This document shows, piece after piece, positions 24,964-34,571 of a stretch of DNA of 64,000 nucleotides. Numbering within the stretch: the stretch's first letter is position 1; every line of letters starts with the position of its first letter. This stretch comes from Chitinophaga sp. GbtcB8 (GTDB lineage Bacteria; Bacteroidota; Bacteroidia; Chitinophagales; Chitinophagaceae): contig NZ_JAGXJN010000026.1 of NCBI RefSeq assembly GCF_019091455.1, positions 31,937-95,936 on the forward strand. Direction: 5' to 3'. The notes below the pieces were generated by a model. That model saw only the letters and a program-made list of their open reading frames with translations. It ran no database searches and was not told the origin of the DNA. The translations under genes and the position numbers were made by a program.

Positions 24964-25203
24964 TCATTGTTGCGGATCTTTTTGGAGAAAGTAGTAAATG
25001 GCATACAAGGCATTGGCGCAGTGGTCGCCCCAATGATGGACAAAAAGAAATTTAAGATCCCCGCAGGCATTTTCCTTTGCAGCCTCAGTGCCGGTATCCC
25101 ATAAGAGCAGGAAACGCTTGACATCCTTGTAAATGTCTTCAATATCATCCTGCAGATCACCTATTACGACCTCTTTGTCTGTTTCCTCACTAGGATTAAA
25201 TGT
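24964..25203 (-). pseudogene. 5'-truncated DUF5063-like gene remnant
   Basis: A frame of 79 codons with no usable start codon, bounded upstream by TGA at 25204-25206. It reads VVIGDLQDDIEDIYKDVKRF, then LLLWDTGTEAAKENA, then LKFLFVHHWGDHCANALYAI and YYFLQKDPQQ. The spacing of acidic, aromatic and WGxxxxNAL motifs resembles the C-terminus of DUF5063 proteins. Codon pattern is that of a coding strand. It is most likely the 3' end of a gene whose front was lost; the family name is tentative. Confidence 0.6.
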
Positions 25204-25247
25204 TCATCAATGGCAGGTATTATTTGATAGTTACTTATATTTATAGC

Positions 25248-25679
25248 ATGACACTCCAGAAAGCAATTGAAATAGCCATTGACGCACATAAGGGGCAAAC
25301 AGATAAGTATGGCGCGCCCTACATTGGCCATGTGATGCGGGTAATGAACCTGGGCAGAACGGAAGAAGAAAAGATCTGCGGCGTGCTGCATGATGTTGTG
25401 GAAGATACCAGCTGGACTTTTGAACAGCTGGCTGCGGAAGGTTTTAGCCCGGAGATACTGGAAGCGCTGCGCTGTGTTACCAAGCTGTCGGAAGATGAAG
25501 ACTACGACCATTTCACGGCCCGCATTCTGCCTAACCGGCTGGCCTGCCTGGTAAAGCTGAACGACCTCACCGATAATATGGACCTGCGGCGCATGCCGGA
25601 AGTAAAGGAAAAAGACATAACCCGCTTAAATAAATACCTGAAGGCTTACCGGCAGGTAAGTGCTGCGCTGGGAAAGTAA
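25248..25679 (+). CDS. Small HD-domain phosphohydrolase (SpoT/MESH1-like)
   Basis: A 143-residue stand-alone HD domain. The metal-binding set is visible: His28 in YIGHVMRV, His48-Asp49 with Glu52-Asp53 in LHDVVEDTSW, and an Asp in VKLNDLTDNMDL. This order matches the hydrolase domain of SpoT and the small alarmone hydrolases (SAH/MESH1), without synthetase or regulatory domains. It may degrade (p)ppGpp or another pyrophosphorylated nucleotide. ATG 25248 gives the family N-terminus; a 16-codon longer frame is unlikely. Confidence 0.85.
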   Translation: MTLQKAIEIAIDAHKGQTDKYGAPYIGHVMRVMNLGRTEEEKICGVLHDVVEDTSWTFEQLAAEGFSPEILEALRCVTKLSEDEDYDHFTARILPNRLACLVKLNDLTDNMDLRRMPEVKEKDITRLNKYLKAYRQVSAALGK

Positions 25680-25700
25680 CCACAGAAAATATTCGGAAAT

Positions 25701-25735
25701 TTCACGGCAGATGCAAAGCTGCATCTGCCGGTGAA
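25701..25735. terminator. Convergent hairpin terminator
   Basis: Stem GGCAGATGCA / TGCATCTGCC with a 4-nt loop, extended by TTCAC / GTGAA with one bulge. It lies between the convergent HD-domain and UspA genes and could serve both, though no long T-run follows. Confidence 0.65.
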
Positions 25736-25757
25736 GATATTGTGAGGCTCTGTAAGT

Positions 25758-26591
25758 TTACGGATGTGCAATAAACACCGGCTGTGTTGCCAGCTTTACC
25801 ACCGGCGCTGCATGGCTGGGTGATAGCAGGTTAGAAAGGGTGCTGCGGCCATAAGCGCCCATTACAATAAATACCTTCTTTTGTTTTAACAGGTATTCCA
25901 GCAGCCGGGCTTTCACATTACTATCTTCCAGCAGCACCAGCTCAATATTATTATAGTGTGCTTTCAGCCATTCTTTGAGCTTGTATTTGTCCTCTCCCAA
26001 CGTTTTACCGGGTTCTGAAACATTCAGCAGCACAGCTTTACGGTGATGCAGCTGCGGGAAAAGATAGGTGAATTGTTTAATAGCAAACATAGCAGCGCGG
26101 CTGTTATCGCAGGTAAAGATCACTTCCTCAATACTCTCAAAACCATCAGGCGCTATTACCACCGGGCACTCTGACTGCTTTAGTAAGTCCTTCACAAAAC
26201 TGGAGGGCACTGTATGGTGCGTTTCGGCAAACGTGGTAGCCGCATCTACAATGATCAGGTCAGCATAACGGCTTTCACTTACTACTTCAAGAATAGGCAG
26301 GCCCCTGTTACGGTGCGCATGATGACTAATGCCCCTGAGGGCACAGGTTTCATTAAAGTACCGGATATTTTCCTCACAATAAGCTTTTCTTTTTTCCATT
26401 ACAGCCGCTTCCTGCGTAAGCACACTAAACGGTGTTTCCCGGATAACATCCCAGGCGCTGTCATCCTGGTCAAGGTTTTCAAGGAAGATACCTGTGAGCA
26501 TAGCGCCATTGATGTTGCACAGGGCGCAGGCAAAATCAAAACTTTGTTTGTTGAACCGTACAGCATCGGTTACGTATAATACCTTTTGCAT
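25758..26591 (-). CDS. Universal stress protein family, tandem UspA-like
   Basis: A 277-residue protein starting MQKVLYVTDAVRF. It is sized for two Usp domains: the first spans about 1-140 with DLIIVDAATTFA, the second about 145-277 with VIFTCDNSRAAMFAIKQF. The C-terminus FIVMGAYGRSTLSNLLSPSH retains the G-x-x-G-x-[ST] nucleotide-loop pattern. Usp proteins bind ATP or act in stress survival. A 13-codon longer start is less likely. Transcribed alone. Confidence 0.88.
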   Translation of the reverse strand: MQKVLYVTDAVRFNKQSFDFACALCNINGAMLTGIFLENLDQDDSAWDVIRETPFSVLTQEAAVMEKRKAYCEENIRYFNETCALRGISHHAHRNRGLPILEVVSESRYADLIIVDAATTFAETHHTVPSSFVKDLLKQSECPVVIAPDGFESIEEVIFTCDNSRAAMFAIKQFTYLFPQLHHRKAVLLNVSEPGKTLGEDKYKLKEWLKAHYNNIELVLLEDSNVKARLLEYLLKQKKVFIVMGAYGRSTLSNLLSPSHAAPVVKLATQPVFIAHP

Positions 26592-26797
26592 AAAAAATTC
26601 TTTTAGGTCAGGAAAACCTGTGTATTGCACAGGTGGGATCTCATGGTGCTAAATTACCGCCGATGCAGGCGCTGTAAAATGACGGAACTCAGGCCGGCTG
26701 CTGATTGTGATCACTCCTTATGATGATCAGCTTAGTGGCTGATGACCGTCATTGTTGCCGGTTGCAGCAGGGTTTAGCTTTAATAAAACTAAAAGCG

Positions 26798-27253
26798 ATG
26801 TTAGGAACCTTAACCACACAGGAGATTGACGAAGTACTGTCACGTAATATCACCGGCCGCATTGGCTGCAGCAATGCTGAAAAGATGTACATAGTACCCA
26901 TCAGCTTTGCCTTTAACGGAAATTACCTGCTGGCGCATTCCAGGGAAGGTTTAAAAATAAACATGATGCGGCAGCACCCGGAGGTATGTTTCCAGGTAGA
27001 TGAAATTGATGATCATGCCAATTGGCGCAGTGTGGTGCTGTGGGGCAGCTATGAAGAGATAACCGACCCGCGGGAAAGATATTATGCCATGAAATTTTTA
27101 GTGAGCCGCCTCATACACCAGAACGTAAGCGAAACTGCCGGCATACCGGAAATGAGCGGCGAGCTGCAGCAGGAAACGCCTGCACCAGTTATAAGGCCTG
27201 TTGTATACCGCATCAGGATCAAAGAAAAAACCGGGCGGTTTGAGCGGCGCTAA
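26798..27253 (+). CDS. Pyridoxamine 5'-phosphate oxidase-like flavin-binding protein
   Basis: A 151-residue split-barrel protein starting MLGTLTTQEIDEVLSRNITG. The family run YIVPISFAFNGNYLLAHSRE and EVCFQVDEIDDHANWRSVVL is typical of the NimA/flavin-nucleotide-binding group, which binds FMN. Some relatives reduce nitroimidazoles, but most are of unknown role. ATG 26798 is chosen because the upstream extension is not family-like. Confidence 0.85.
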   Translation: MLGTLTTQEIDEVLSRNITGRIGCSNAEKMYIVPISFAFNGNYLLAHSREGLKINMMRQHPEVCFQVDEIDDHANWRSVVLWGSYEEITDPRERYYAMKFLVSRLIHQNVSETAGIPEMSGELQQETPAPVIRPVVYRIRIKEKTGRFERR

Positions 27254-27259
27254 ATATTT

Positions 27260-28492
27260 TTAATAACCCACTCTATAATCTTTTTTAGCGGGTTTGCCGG
27301 TCCATATTTTTGCGGAGGTCCATGGCGCTGGTGCTGCTGTCCAGAAGGTATTTTCAGCAGGCAATCCTAACGGTAAAAAGGCCAGGGTGGCCATATACAG
27401 GCTGCCGGTTGATGTATAGGTATCGGCCAGTTCCGGCTGGTGGCCGTTAAAACCCAGCACCAGCCAGTTACTGGGGTCAAAGTTCTGGTTACCATCGTAC
27501 AGCTTGCGGATCACCTGTGTAAGTGCGCTGCGTACCTGCCCTGGCGTTAGAAACTCCGGCAGCTGTTCCAGCAGCACTGTTTGCGCCAGCGCCTGGAAAG
27601 CGCCGCTACGGTAGGTCATAGATCTTCCATAAACAGGAAAGCTGCCATCCGGCGCAATAATGCGTTCCAGGTATTCTGCATGGCGCGCCATCCGTTTTAC
27701 TGCCTGGTCATACTCCTCTTTTTTTGCCTTTTTGTTATCGGATAAGATCTTTAAAAGATCCACCAGCATGGGATGAATAACAAATGAATTGTAATAGTCC
27801 ATGCTGAATTTTTCACCGTCAGAATACCAGCCGTCACCCACATACCATTCACGCATTTTATTTACGGCAAATTGTATCCGCGCAGGGTCATAGGATTCGC
27901 CAATGCTTAACAGGAACCCTTCTGTAATGCCGGCAAACAAAAGCCAGTTGCTGTAAGCGGCGGCGCGGTTACGCAGGGTTTTAAAGCTGTTAATGTAATG
28001 TTGTTTTGTTTTCTGACTCAGCGGCTCCCATAAAGCTTTGGGCGCGCGTATAAAGGCATGTGCCAGGAAAGCTGCATCCACAATGGGCTGGCCGGCAGGG
28101 ATATCAAAATTTATAAAATCCGGCCCGGTAGTATCCGCGGCATTGGCTAATGCCTGCAAAACTTCCATACGCATTTTTTTACGGAGTGTGCCTTCGGCAG
28201 TATTATCGTCCGGCAGCGCAAGCCAGGGAGCTACGCCGGCCAGTGTTCTGCCCAGCGCTTCCAGGTAAGTGACCTGTTTTACCTGGTTGGTATATCCCGG
28301 TCCCATTTCCAGCGGCATGTTCTTTTGCAGCGTATTATTTGCAAGGTTGTGAATTACGGGGTATGCAATACGCTGTAAGGCTTTTACCCAGGAGGCCCGG
28401 TCTTTGGCTCCGGTAGCCAGTTTCACCTGGGCATGGCTGCTAAGCGCTATCAGCGGAAATAGAATAACTAACAGGGTTTTACATTTGATCAT
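27260..28492 (-). CDS. DUF2264 domain protein, exported
   Basis: A 410-residue protein with a signal peptide (LLVILFPLIALSSHAQ). The DUF2264 signature is present: YLEALGRTLAGVAPWLALPD, then FINFDIPAGQPIVDAAFLAH and GDGWYSDGEKFSMDYYNSFV. The fold is predicted to be an alpha/alpha toroid, like that of polysaccharide lyases and unsaturated glucuronyl hydrolases, so a carbohydrate-active role is plausible. Its substrate is unknown. No sugar operon is directly adjacent. Confidence 0.9.
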   Translation of the reverse strand: MIKCKTLLVILFPLIALSSHAQVKLATGAKDRASWVKALQRIAYPVIHNLANNTLQKNMPLEMGPGYTNQVKQVTYLEALGRTLAGVAPWLALPDDNTAEGTLRKKMRMEVLQALANAADTTGPDFINFDIPAGQPIVDAAFLAHAFIRAPKALWEPLSQKTKQHYINSFKTLRNRAAAYSNWLLFAGITEGFLLSIGESYDPARIQFAVNKMREWYVGDGWYSDGEKFSMDYYNSFVIHPMLVDLLKILSDNKKAKKEEYDQAVKRMARHAEYLERIIAPDGSFPVYGRSMTYRSGAFQALAQTVLLEQLPEFLTPGQVRSALTQVIRKLYDGNQNFDPSNWLVLGFNGHQPELADTYTSTGSLYMATLAFLPLGLPAENTFWTAAPAPWTSAKIWTGKPAKKDYRVGY

Positions 28493-28595
28493 AACGTACA
28501 TTGGGTTAATTGCGCTAAATATACAACTGAAAATAGAATTAAGGGATTGCTTTCATTGGATCATTGTGGATATTGGTAAGTTAAGCAGCTGTGCA

Positions 28596-29276
28596 TTATT
28601 TCCCCGTTTCGGAATGGGGCGCATCCACCGGTTTGGACTCCGGTGATCCCTTTTGCCGGAGCCAGATGGAAAGCAGCACAATGGCGGCAACCGCCAGAAA
28701 TTCGCTTTGCCAGTTCTGGAACGACTCAAACCAAAAATGCGCATCGCCCAGGTATTCACCTGCTGCCATAGTGGGCTGGCCTTTAATGAGCTGCTCTTCA
28801 TTATAATCTTTGAGGCTTCCTAAAAAATGCATCCAGAAAGATAAAAGGAATAATAGCGCAAATGTAAGGGATAAGGAGTGCTGATAAATTGCCAGCCATA
28901 TGCCGCCTTTACGTACCGGCCAGGGCGCATCCGGCCGTGGCTGCGGTTTCCGGTCCACCTCTTCCTCTCCTGCCCCTGGTTCATCTTTCAGCCTTTTAGA
29001 TTCTGAAGAGCCTTTTTGCCGGAAGCCAACGGTCAGCACTACGTAAATGGCCATCTGTAAAAATTCACTTTCCCAGTTCTCAAAGGTGGCAGATATAAAA
29101 TGTCCGCTGGTAATGTATTGTGCGGCGGAGAGTGCCGGCTGCTGATGTTCTTCCAGGTCTTTATTGTGCTGGATCCAGCCGGTAATAAACTGGAATGACC
29201 AGAACAGCAGCATCATAGACAGCAATAGGATGCTCAGGCTGTTCCTGTAAAAGAAAGATGTTTTGGTGTTTTCCAT
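28596..29276 (-). CDS. DUF6766 membrane protein with internal duplication
   Basis: A 226-residue protein with four membrane segments arranged as two similar halves. The first half ends ATFENWESEFLQMAIYVVLT and the second has ESFQNWQSEFLAVAAIVLLS; each is followed by a charged RQKGS-ESK motif. It matches the DUF6766 pattern from memory. The function is unknown. The duplicated hairpin with Trp-Glu/Gln-Ser-Glu in both copies suggests a pseudo-symmetric channel or sensor. Confidence 0.8.
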   Translation of the reverse strand: MENTKTSFFYRNSLSILLLSMMLLFWSFQFITGWIQHNKDLEEHQQPALSAAQYITSGHFISATFENWESEFLQMAIYVVLTVGFRQKGSSESKRLKDEPGAGEEEVDRKPQPRPDAPWPVRKGGIWLAIYQHSLSLTFALLFLLSFWMHFLGSLKDYNEEQLIKGQPTMAAGEYLGDAHFWFESFQNWQSEFLAVAAIVLLSIWLRQKGSPESKPVDAPHSETGK

Positions 29277-29396
29277 TTCTTTCCCCCTTCAAATTATGGG
29301 CCAGCAGGTACGGCCGTTATTTTCCCGGGCAAATTATTTTTATTAAAGTATGTAAATATTAATAATATGTTGTATATTAGAGTACAACCCATACCT

Positions 29397-29819
29397 ATGA
29401 TATACAAGCATGATATCGAGAACCTGCAATTTAACATTGTCCGCATCGGTGAATATGAGCTGTGTGTTTTTGCCCGGCTTTTTGACATCGGCATTGGCAT
29501 TAGCACCATCCGGAGCAGAATGAGCAAGGCATATGTAGCCTCTTTCCCGGTGGAGAAGGATGATGAAGCTATCCGCAATTTATACTGCTTACTGGCCGAA
29601 GTATTACGCCAGAACCCGGAAATTGCGCCGGAAAGCCTGGCCATGCCCAGTACCAGCATAACACCGGAAGGGGTAAAAGTATCACAGTACCTGAGATCCC
29701 TGCTGCCGGAATCGTGTGAAACCTTACCCCCTATGCAGCTGGCCTCCCTGGACCAGATTGCGGCAATTATTCACGGGCATATTCATCAGAGCAAGGTGGG
29801 GCCCGCAATTAATAATTAA
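29397..29819 (+). CDS. Hypothetical protein
   Basis: A 140-residue protein starting MIYKHDIENLQFNIVRIGEY. An alternative start is ATG 29367. The N-terminal half is beta-rich (YELCVFARLFDIGIGISTIR), the C-terminal half helical. No family recognised. The last residues (AINN) and stop lie in an AATTAATAATTAAC stretch like the dispersed AT-rich repeats, so the natural C-terminus may be altered. It converges with an AraC gene with a 3-bp gap. Confidence 0.6.
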   Translation: MIYKHDIENLQFNIVRIGEYELCVFARLFDIGIGISTIRSRMSKAYVASFPVEKDDEAIRNLYCLLAEVLRQNPEIAPESLAMPSTSITPEGVKVSQYLRSLLPESCETLPPMQLASLDQIAAIIHGHIHQSKVGPAINN

Positions 29820-29822
29820 CGA

Positions 29823-30671
29823 TTAAGGTTCTGTAGAAGATTGGCTCCGGTATACGGAGGGCGTGGCGCCTTTTAATTTCTTAAAGAAACGGTTCAAATG
29901 GCTTTTGTCCGTAAAGCCAAATTCATCTGCTATTTCCGTGATGCGCATATCACTTTGGGAGAGGCGGTTTTCAATAAGCTTTAGCTTATAGCTGGTAATA
30001 TATTCCTGCAAGGTTTCGTTGGTTTCTTTCCTGAAATAACGTCCCAGGTAAGTTTCAGAGATGCCAAACTTTTTGCTGATAGCAGCCCCTTTCAGCTTTT
30101 CCGGGAAATAGATATTAGCCTGTACGTATTGCAGTATTTCCAGCACTTTCCGGTCGCTTTGCGTATTTACATCTTCCGGGAAAGATAATAACAGGTTCCT
30201 GACCACTATCACCAGTATGGTTTGTATGTACTGTGCAATCAGCTCATTACTGTATAAAGTGTTATGCTGATGCTCATAGATCAATGCCTGCATAATACCC
30301 TTCATCGTTGCCTTATCTTCCTGTTTTTTGATCACACATCCCGGTTCCTTATTAGCATTGTTTAAAATTATCTCCATTTTCTCCAGCTGCTCTTTGGAAG
30401 CAGCGCCGCCACGCAGGTAAATATGGGTGAAGCGGATAAAGAATAACTGTGTGGTTGTTTCAAAAATAAACGCATGGCTATCGTCCGGCGCCAACAGGAA
30501 CAGGTTACCTGCCATATAAGGTACCGTGTTATTATTGATATGCTGTTTACCGGTTCCGGAAACAATGTACACCAGCTCAAAAAAGCTTACCTGGTGCGTA
30601 CCGCGGGGACACACATCCGCGGGCTCTTTCAGCACCAGCTCATAGGTATTATGTAAGGTATCTTTTGCCAT
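29823..30671 (-). CDS. AraC-family transcriptional regulator
   Basis: A 282-residue regulator. The N-terminal cupin includes HQVSFFELVYIVSGTGKQHI. The C-terminal two helix-turn-helix units include KGAAISKKFGISETYLGRYF and ITEIADEFGFTDKSHLNRFF, ending FKKLKGATPSVYRSQ. It diverges from a zinc-free quinone oxidoreductase gene with 86 bp between starts, a layout in which AraC regulators often control the neighbour. Confidence 0.92.
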   Translation of the reverse strand: MAKDTLHNTYELVLKEPADVCPRGTHQVSFFELVYIVSGTGKQHINNNTVPYMAGNLFLLAPDDSHAFIFETTTQLFFIRFTHIYLRGGAASKEQLEKMEIILNNANKEPGCVIKKQEDKATMKGIMQALIYEHQHNTLYSNELIAQYIQTILVIVVRNLLLSFPEDVNTQSDRKVLEILQYVQANIYFPEKLKGAAISKKFGISETYLGRYFRKETNETLQEYITSYKLKLIENRLSQSDMRITEIADEFGFTDKSHLNRFFKKLKGATPSVYRSQSSTEP

Positions 30672-30757
30672 GACAAGATCTTACCCTGTTTAGGTGTAAA
30701 AGTACTCCGTTTTTTACCTTAAACAGCGCGAACTTTGCAGGGTCAAAATCAAATGAT

Positions 30758-31762
30758 ATGAACGATCAAACCATGCAGGCCTTAGTGCTGGAAGACTTTC
30801 AGCAAAACCTGCAGTTAAGGGAAGTACCGAAACCCAGGGCTCAAAAAGGCCAGGTGCTGGTACAGGTAAAAGCAAGCGGCGTAAATCCGCTGGATCTTAA
30901 AATAAAGGCCGGGGAAGCGGGCCACGCAAAAGTAAGCACCCCTGCTATCCTGGGGCTGGATATGGCTGGCGTAGTTGTGGAGGTTGGAGAAGGCATTACC
31001 CAATTTAAACCAGGTGATGAAGTGTATGGCGCCGTGGGCGGCGTAGGCGGGCATCCGGGCACCTTAGCCGCTTATATTGCGGCAGATGCAGAGCTGCTGG
31101 CGCATAAACCGAAGAACCTTAGTTTCCGGGAAGCAGCAGCTTTACCCTTAACCATCATTACCGCCTGGGAAGGATTGGTAGACCACGCTAAAGTAAAGGC
31201 CGGCAACACCGTGCTGGTACAGGGTGCTGCTGGCGGTGTAGGTAATGTAGTGGTGCAGCTGGCCAGGTATTTTGGTGCAAAAGTATGGGGTACCGTTGCG
31301 CCGGAAGATACTGCGTTCCTGGAAAACATGGGAGGTACCTCTATCGACTATACGAAATATGCGGTTGCAGATTATGTACAGGAATATACCGCCGGTGAAG
31401 GCTTTGATATTGTTTATGATACGGTGGGCGGCGCTACGCTGGATGCCTCTTTCCTGGCGGCTAAAGTTTATACCGGCCATGTGCTGAGCATCTTAGGATG
31501 GGGTACGCATAACCTGGCGCCACTTTCTTTCCGCGGGGCAACCTATTCCGGTGTTTTTACCCTGCGCCCTTTGCTCACCGGTTTACATAAAAAACATCAT
31601 GGTGATATTTTGCAGCAGGCCACTGCTATTATTGAAGCGGGGGCGCTAAAACCTTATGTGGATGCGGTTGAATACAGCTTTTCATCTGTTCAGCAGGCAT
31701 ATGAGGCATTGGAGAAAAAAACGGCCCGCGGTAAGGTCGTGATAAGTGTGCCACACCTTTAA
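30758..31762 (+). CDS. MDR-family quinone oxidoreductase
   Basis: A 334-residue medium-chain reductase. The GroES-like domain shows VNPLDLKIKAGEAGHAK and LGLDMAGVVVEVGEGITQFK. The Rossmann part carries VLVQGAAGGVGNVVVQLARY. No structural zinc Cys cluster or catalytic zinc ligands are present, as expected for NADPH:quinone or enone reductases. It diverges from an AraC gene. The gene fits the recurring quinone/electrophile detox theme of this window. Confidence 0.92.
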   Translation: MNDQTMQALVLEDFQQNLQLREVPKPRAQKGQVLVQVKASGVNPLDLKIKAGEAGHAKVSTPAILGLDMAGVVVEVGEGITQFKPGDEVYGAVGGVGGHPGTLAAYIAADAELLAHKPKNLSFREAAALPLTIITAWEGLVDHAKVKAGNTVLVQGAAGGVGNVVVQLARYFGAKVWGTVAPEDTAFLENMGGTSIDYTKYAVADYVQEYTAGEGFDIVYDTVGGATLDASFLAAKVYTGHVLSILGWGTHNLAPLSFRGATYSGVFTLRPLLTGLHKKHHGDILQQATAIIEAGALKPYVDAVEYSFSSVQQAYEALEKKTARGKVVISVPHL

Positions 31763-31780
31763 GGTATGGCACACCTGTAA

Positions 31781-34435
31781 TTATTTAATTTCAAAACGGT
31801 AGCTCCCTGATGAGATCTTATATGTTGCAGGCACCAGCTTTCCATCCAGATAAACCTTCCCTGTTAAGTGAACAGTTGCCGTGGAATTAGCAGGCACAGT
31901 TACGTTGTAGACAATGTAAGCTCCCTCCTTTTTCCAGCTGGAAACAATGTTGCCAAAAGGCCCGTAGTGCGATGCCTCAAAATGATCCAGTCCCGGAACA
32001 AAGTGGGGTTCCAGGATCACATTCTTAAAACCGGGCTGCAGCGGATCGGCTTTTATACCGCCAATGCCTTTATACAACCAGGCTCCTATTTCACCAAACA
32101 TAATATGGTTCAGGGAAAGATCTGATTTGGCTTCTATATCCCAGTTCTCATACAGGCTGGTAGCGCCATTCACGATCCACCATCCCCAGGAGGGATAAGT
32201 TTCCTGGGAGGCAATGCGGTAAGCTACATCTGCAAAACCGTTATCGCTTAAAGCGCCCAGGATGGCCTTTGCGCCTAAGATGCCGGCATCCAGGTGGTAG
32301 TTATCCTGCTTTACCCTTTCTGCCAGGTTAGCAGCTATTTTACCTTTCAGGTCTGCAGGCGCCAGGTCCCAGTACAGAGGCACGCTTAGCTCCGTTTGAT
32401 AACCTTTATCATACATACCAGTGGCCGTGTTTAAATACTTGGCGTTAAAGGCATTTTTAATTTTCAATGCCAGCGCCGTGTAGGTAGCTTCATCTGTTTT
32501 ATTGTGGAATAAAGCAGCTGCTTTGGCCAGTATGCTTACATCTGCATAATAATAAGCGGTGGAGGTAAATTCAACCGGTGATTTAGATTTTACCGGCACC
32601 CAGTCGCCCAGGCCCCAGGTGGTAAGCCCTGTGGGATACAGCTCATTAATATGATCCACATACCGTTTTATGCTTTCATAATTATCTTTCAGCGCTTTGC
32701 TGTCGTTATAAAAAATATACAGGTTCCAGGGGATGATAGCCACGGTACTGGTCCAGTCAGGACCGTTGCCCCACTCATATCCCCAGCCGCCGGTGGGAAT
32801 AATGGAAGGCAGCACACCATTGGGTTGCTGCTCATCGCGGTGATCGCCCATCCATTTTTCATAGATGGTGATACCGTCAAAATTATACAGGCCGGTTTCA
32901 CTGGCAATATGCGCATCGCCGGTCCAGCCGTTCTTTTCACGCTGCGGGCAGTCCGTGGGATAGCCGAACAAGTTAGACAGGTAAGAAACGTTGGTGGCTT
33001 CCCAGATCTTATTAATGGTATTGCTGGATGAGCTGATATGCCCAACAGGCGCCACATCGCTGTGCATGAAATAACCGGTAAGATTTTCCTTGCTGAGGGT
33101 AACCGGTTTACTGGCGGTTACCTCCACATACTGAAAACCTTTGTAGTTAAAGCGGGGCATAAAGGTTTCCTCCCCCTCCCCTTTTAAAATAAAGATGTCG
33201 GTCTGGTAAGGGTCTTTATCATCTGTTGGCCGGTAGTGAATGTCAATGTTGGACTGGTCTGCACGGCCGGCTTTGTTTAGCTTCTCCGCATGTTTGAGCC
33301 GGAGCACCGTACCGCTTTCGCCTTTTACTGTAAGCTGGCTTACGCCGGCAATATTTCTTCCCAGGTCAAATACATATACGGTATCGGACAGCTTGTTCAT
33401 GCTTTTGGCAGGGATGGTTTCCACATTGCGGATGGGCTGCATGTTTTGCGCAACAATGTTCTTGGACGGTGCGGAACGGAGTGTTACCTCCTCCCATTTT
33501 TTATCGTCGAAATTAACCGTGTTCCATCCCGGTTGTTCCAAACGCGCATCATAATGTTCTGCGGTGTAAATGCTGTTAAAGATCACCGGGCTTAAAGCTG
33601 TTTTCCATTGTTTGCCGGAGGTAATGGTTTCGGTAGTACCATCGGCATAGGTAATTTTCAGGTCCAGGCAAAAGGCCGGCCGTGCGCGCCAGGGCGCCAG
33701 GTGAAAGTACCATACGGCTGTGGACTGGTGATTGTACCAGCCATTACCCAGCAGTACGCCAATGGCGTTATTTCCGTTTTGCAGCTGGGCTGTTACATCG
33801 TAGGTAACATAGAGCGTACGGCGGTCAAAACGTGTATACATAGGATCCAGCCGGTGATTGCCGGTTTTGCTGCCGTTAATATACAGCTCATATAAGCCGG
33901 CGGCTGCAATATAGGCCCTTGCCGAACGGATCTGTTTTTTTACATTAAAGGTATGCCGGAAATACGGCGCCGGTTTTTCAGCAATGCCCTTGCTATCGCT
34001 GATCCAGGCGCCCTGCCAGCTGCGCATATCCATCATACCGGTTTCAAAGCTGCTGATGGCCGATGGGCTGATCTTTTTACCGCCCTGCCCCCACAGCTGC
34101 ACGCGCCAGTAATATTTGGTGAAAGGCTGCAGGGCTTTTCCATTATAAGTTACCAGGCTGCTGGCCGACATTACTTTTTGCGTGGTCCAGCTATCGCCTT
34201 TACCGGCAGCCACTGCAGCGGAATCCGTACCAATAATAAGCTGGTAAGCAGTTTGCAAAGCCCCGCGGCTGTTATCTTCCAGCACCCAGGATAATCTTGG
34301 ATCAGGATTGTCTATTCCCAGCGGCTGGTAAAGGTGCTCACAGCTCAAATGGCTCACTTGTGCATAACCGTTAGTAGCCAGGAGCATGCTGATTATTGCT
34401 ACAAACAGGAAGGTTGTTGACTTTTTACTATTCAT
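31781..34435 (-). CDS. Alpha-L-rhamnosidase, GH78
   Basis: An 884-residue exported enzyme with a signal peptide (FLFVAIISMLLATNGYAQ). The N-terminal Ig-like and jelly-roll domains include FDRRTLYVTYDVTAQLQNGN and AIGVLLGNGWYNHQS. The catalytic alpha/alpha toroid has SNLFGYPTDCPQREKNGWTG, DAHIASETGLYNFD, GVLPSIIPTGGWGYEWGNGP and WGLGDWVP; the acidic residues in DCPQREKNGWTGD are the expected catalytic site. The C-terminus is a beta-sandwich. It cleaves terminal rhamnose from plant or bacterial glycans. Confidence 0.95.
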   Translation of the reverse strand: MNSKKSTTFLFVAIISMLLATNGYAQVSHLSCEHLYQPLGIDNPDPRLSWVLEDNSRGALQTAYQLIIGTDSAAVAAGKGDSWTTQKVMSASSLVTYNGKALQPFTKYYWRVQLWGQGGKKISPSAISSFETGMMDMRSWQGAWISDSKGIAEKPAPYFRHTFNVKKQIRSARAYIAAAGLYELYINGSKTGNHRLDPMYTRFDRRTLYVTYDVTAQLQNGNNAIGVLLGNGWYNHQSTAVWYFHLAPWRARPAFCLDLKITYADGTTETITSGKQWKTALSPVIFNSIYTAEHYDARLEQPGWNTVNFDDKKWEEVTLRSAPSKNIVAQNMQPIRNVETIPAKSMNKLSDTVYVFDLGRNIAGVSQLTVKGESGTVLRLKHAEKLNKAGRADQSNIDIHYRPTDDKDPYQTDIFILKGEGEETFMPRFNYKGFQYVEVTASKPVTLSKENLTGYFMHSDVAPVGHISSSSNTINKIWEATNVSYLSNLFGYPTDCPQREKNGWTGDAHIASETGLYNFDGITIYEKWMGDHRDEQQPNGVLPSIIPTGGWGYEWGNGPDWTSTVAIIPWNLYIFYNDSKALKDNYESIKRYVDHINELYPTGLTTWGLGDWVPVKSKSPVEFTSTAYYYADVSILAKAAALFHNKTDEATYTALALKIKNAFNAKYLNTATGMYDKGYQTELSVPLYWDLAPADLKGKIAANLAERVKQDNYHLDAGILGAKAILGALSDNGFADVAYRIASQETYPSWGWWIVNGATSLYENWDIEAKSDLSLNHIMFGEIGAWLYKGIGGIKADPLQPGFKNVILEPHFVPGLDHFEASHYGPFGNIVSSWKKEGAYIVYNVTVPANSTATVHLTGKVYLDGKLVPATYKISSGSYRFEIK

Positions 34436-34541
34436 GGTCCCTATCTTATTACAAACCATTAAAGTAACATCTATCCTGTACTTTTTATAATTTTCGCCCC
34501 CAAAACTGACACTTATCATATCTTCCTGGCCGCATTATTGA

Positions 34542-34549
34542 TACTTTTG
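34542..34549 (+). promoter_or_regulatory. -7 promoter element of cydAB
   Basis: TACTTTTG matches TAnnTTTG exactly, 22 bp before the cydA start. No clear -33 TTTG. Confidence 0.45.
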
Positions 34550-34571
34550 CATCGGTTCAATTTTTTCCTTT

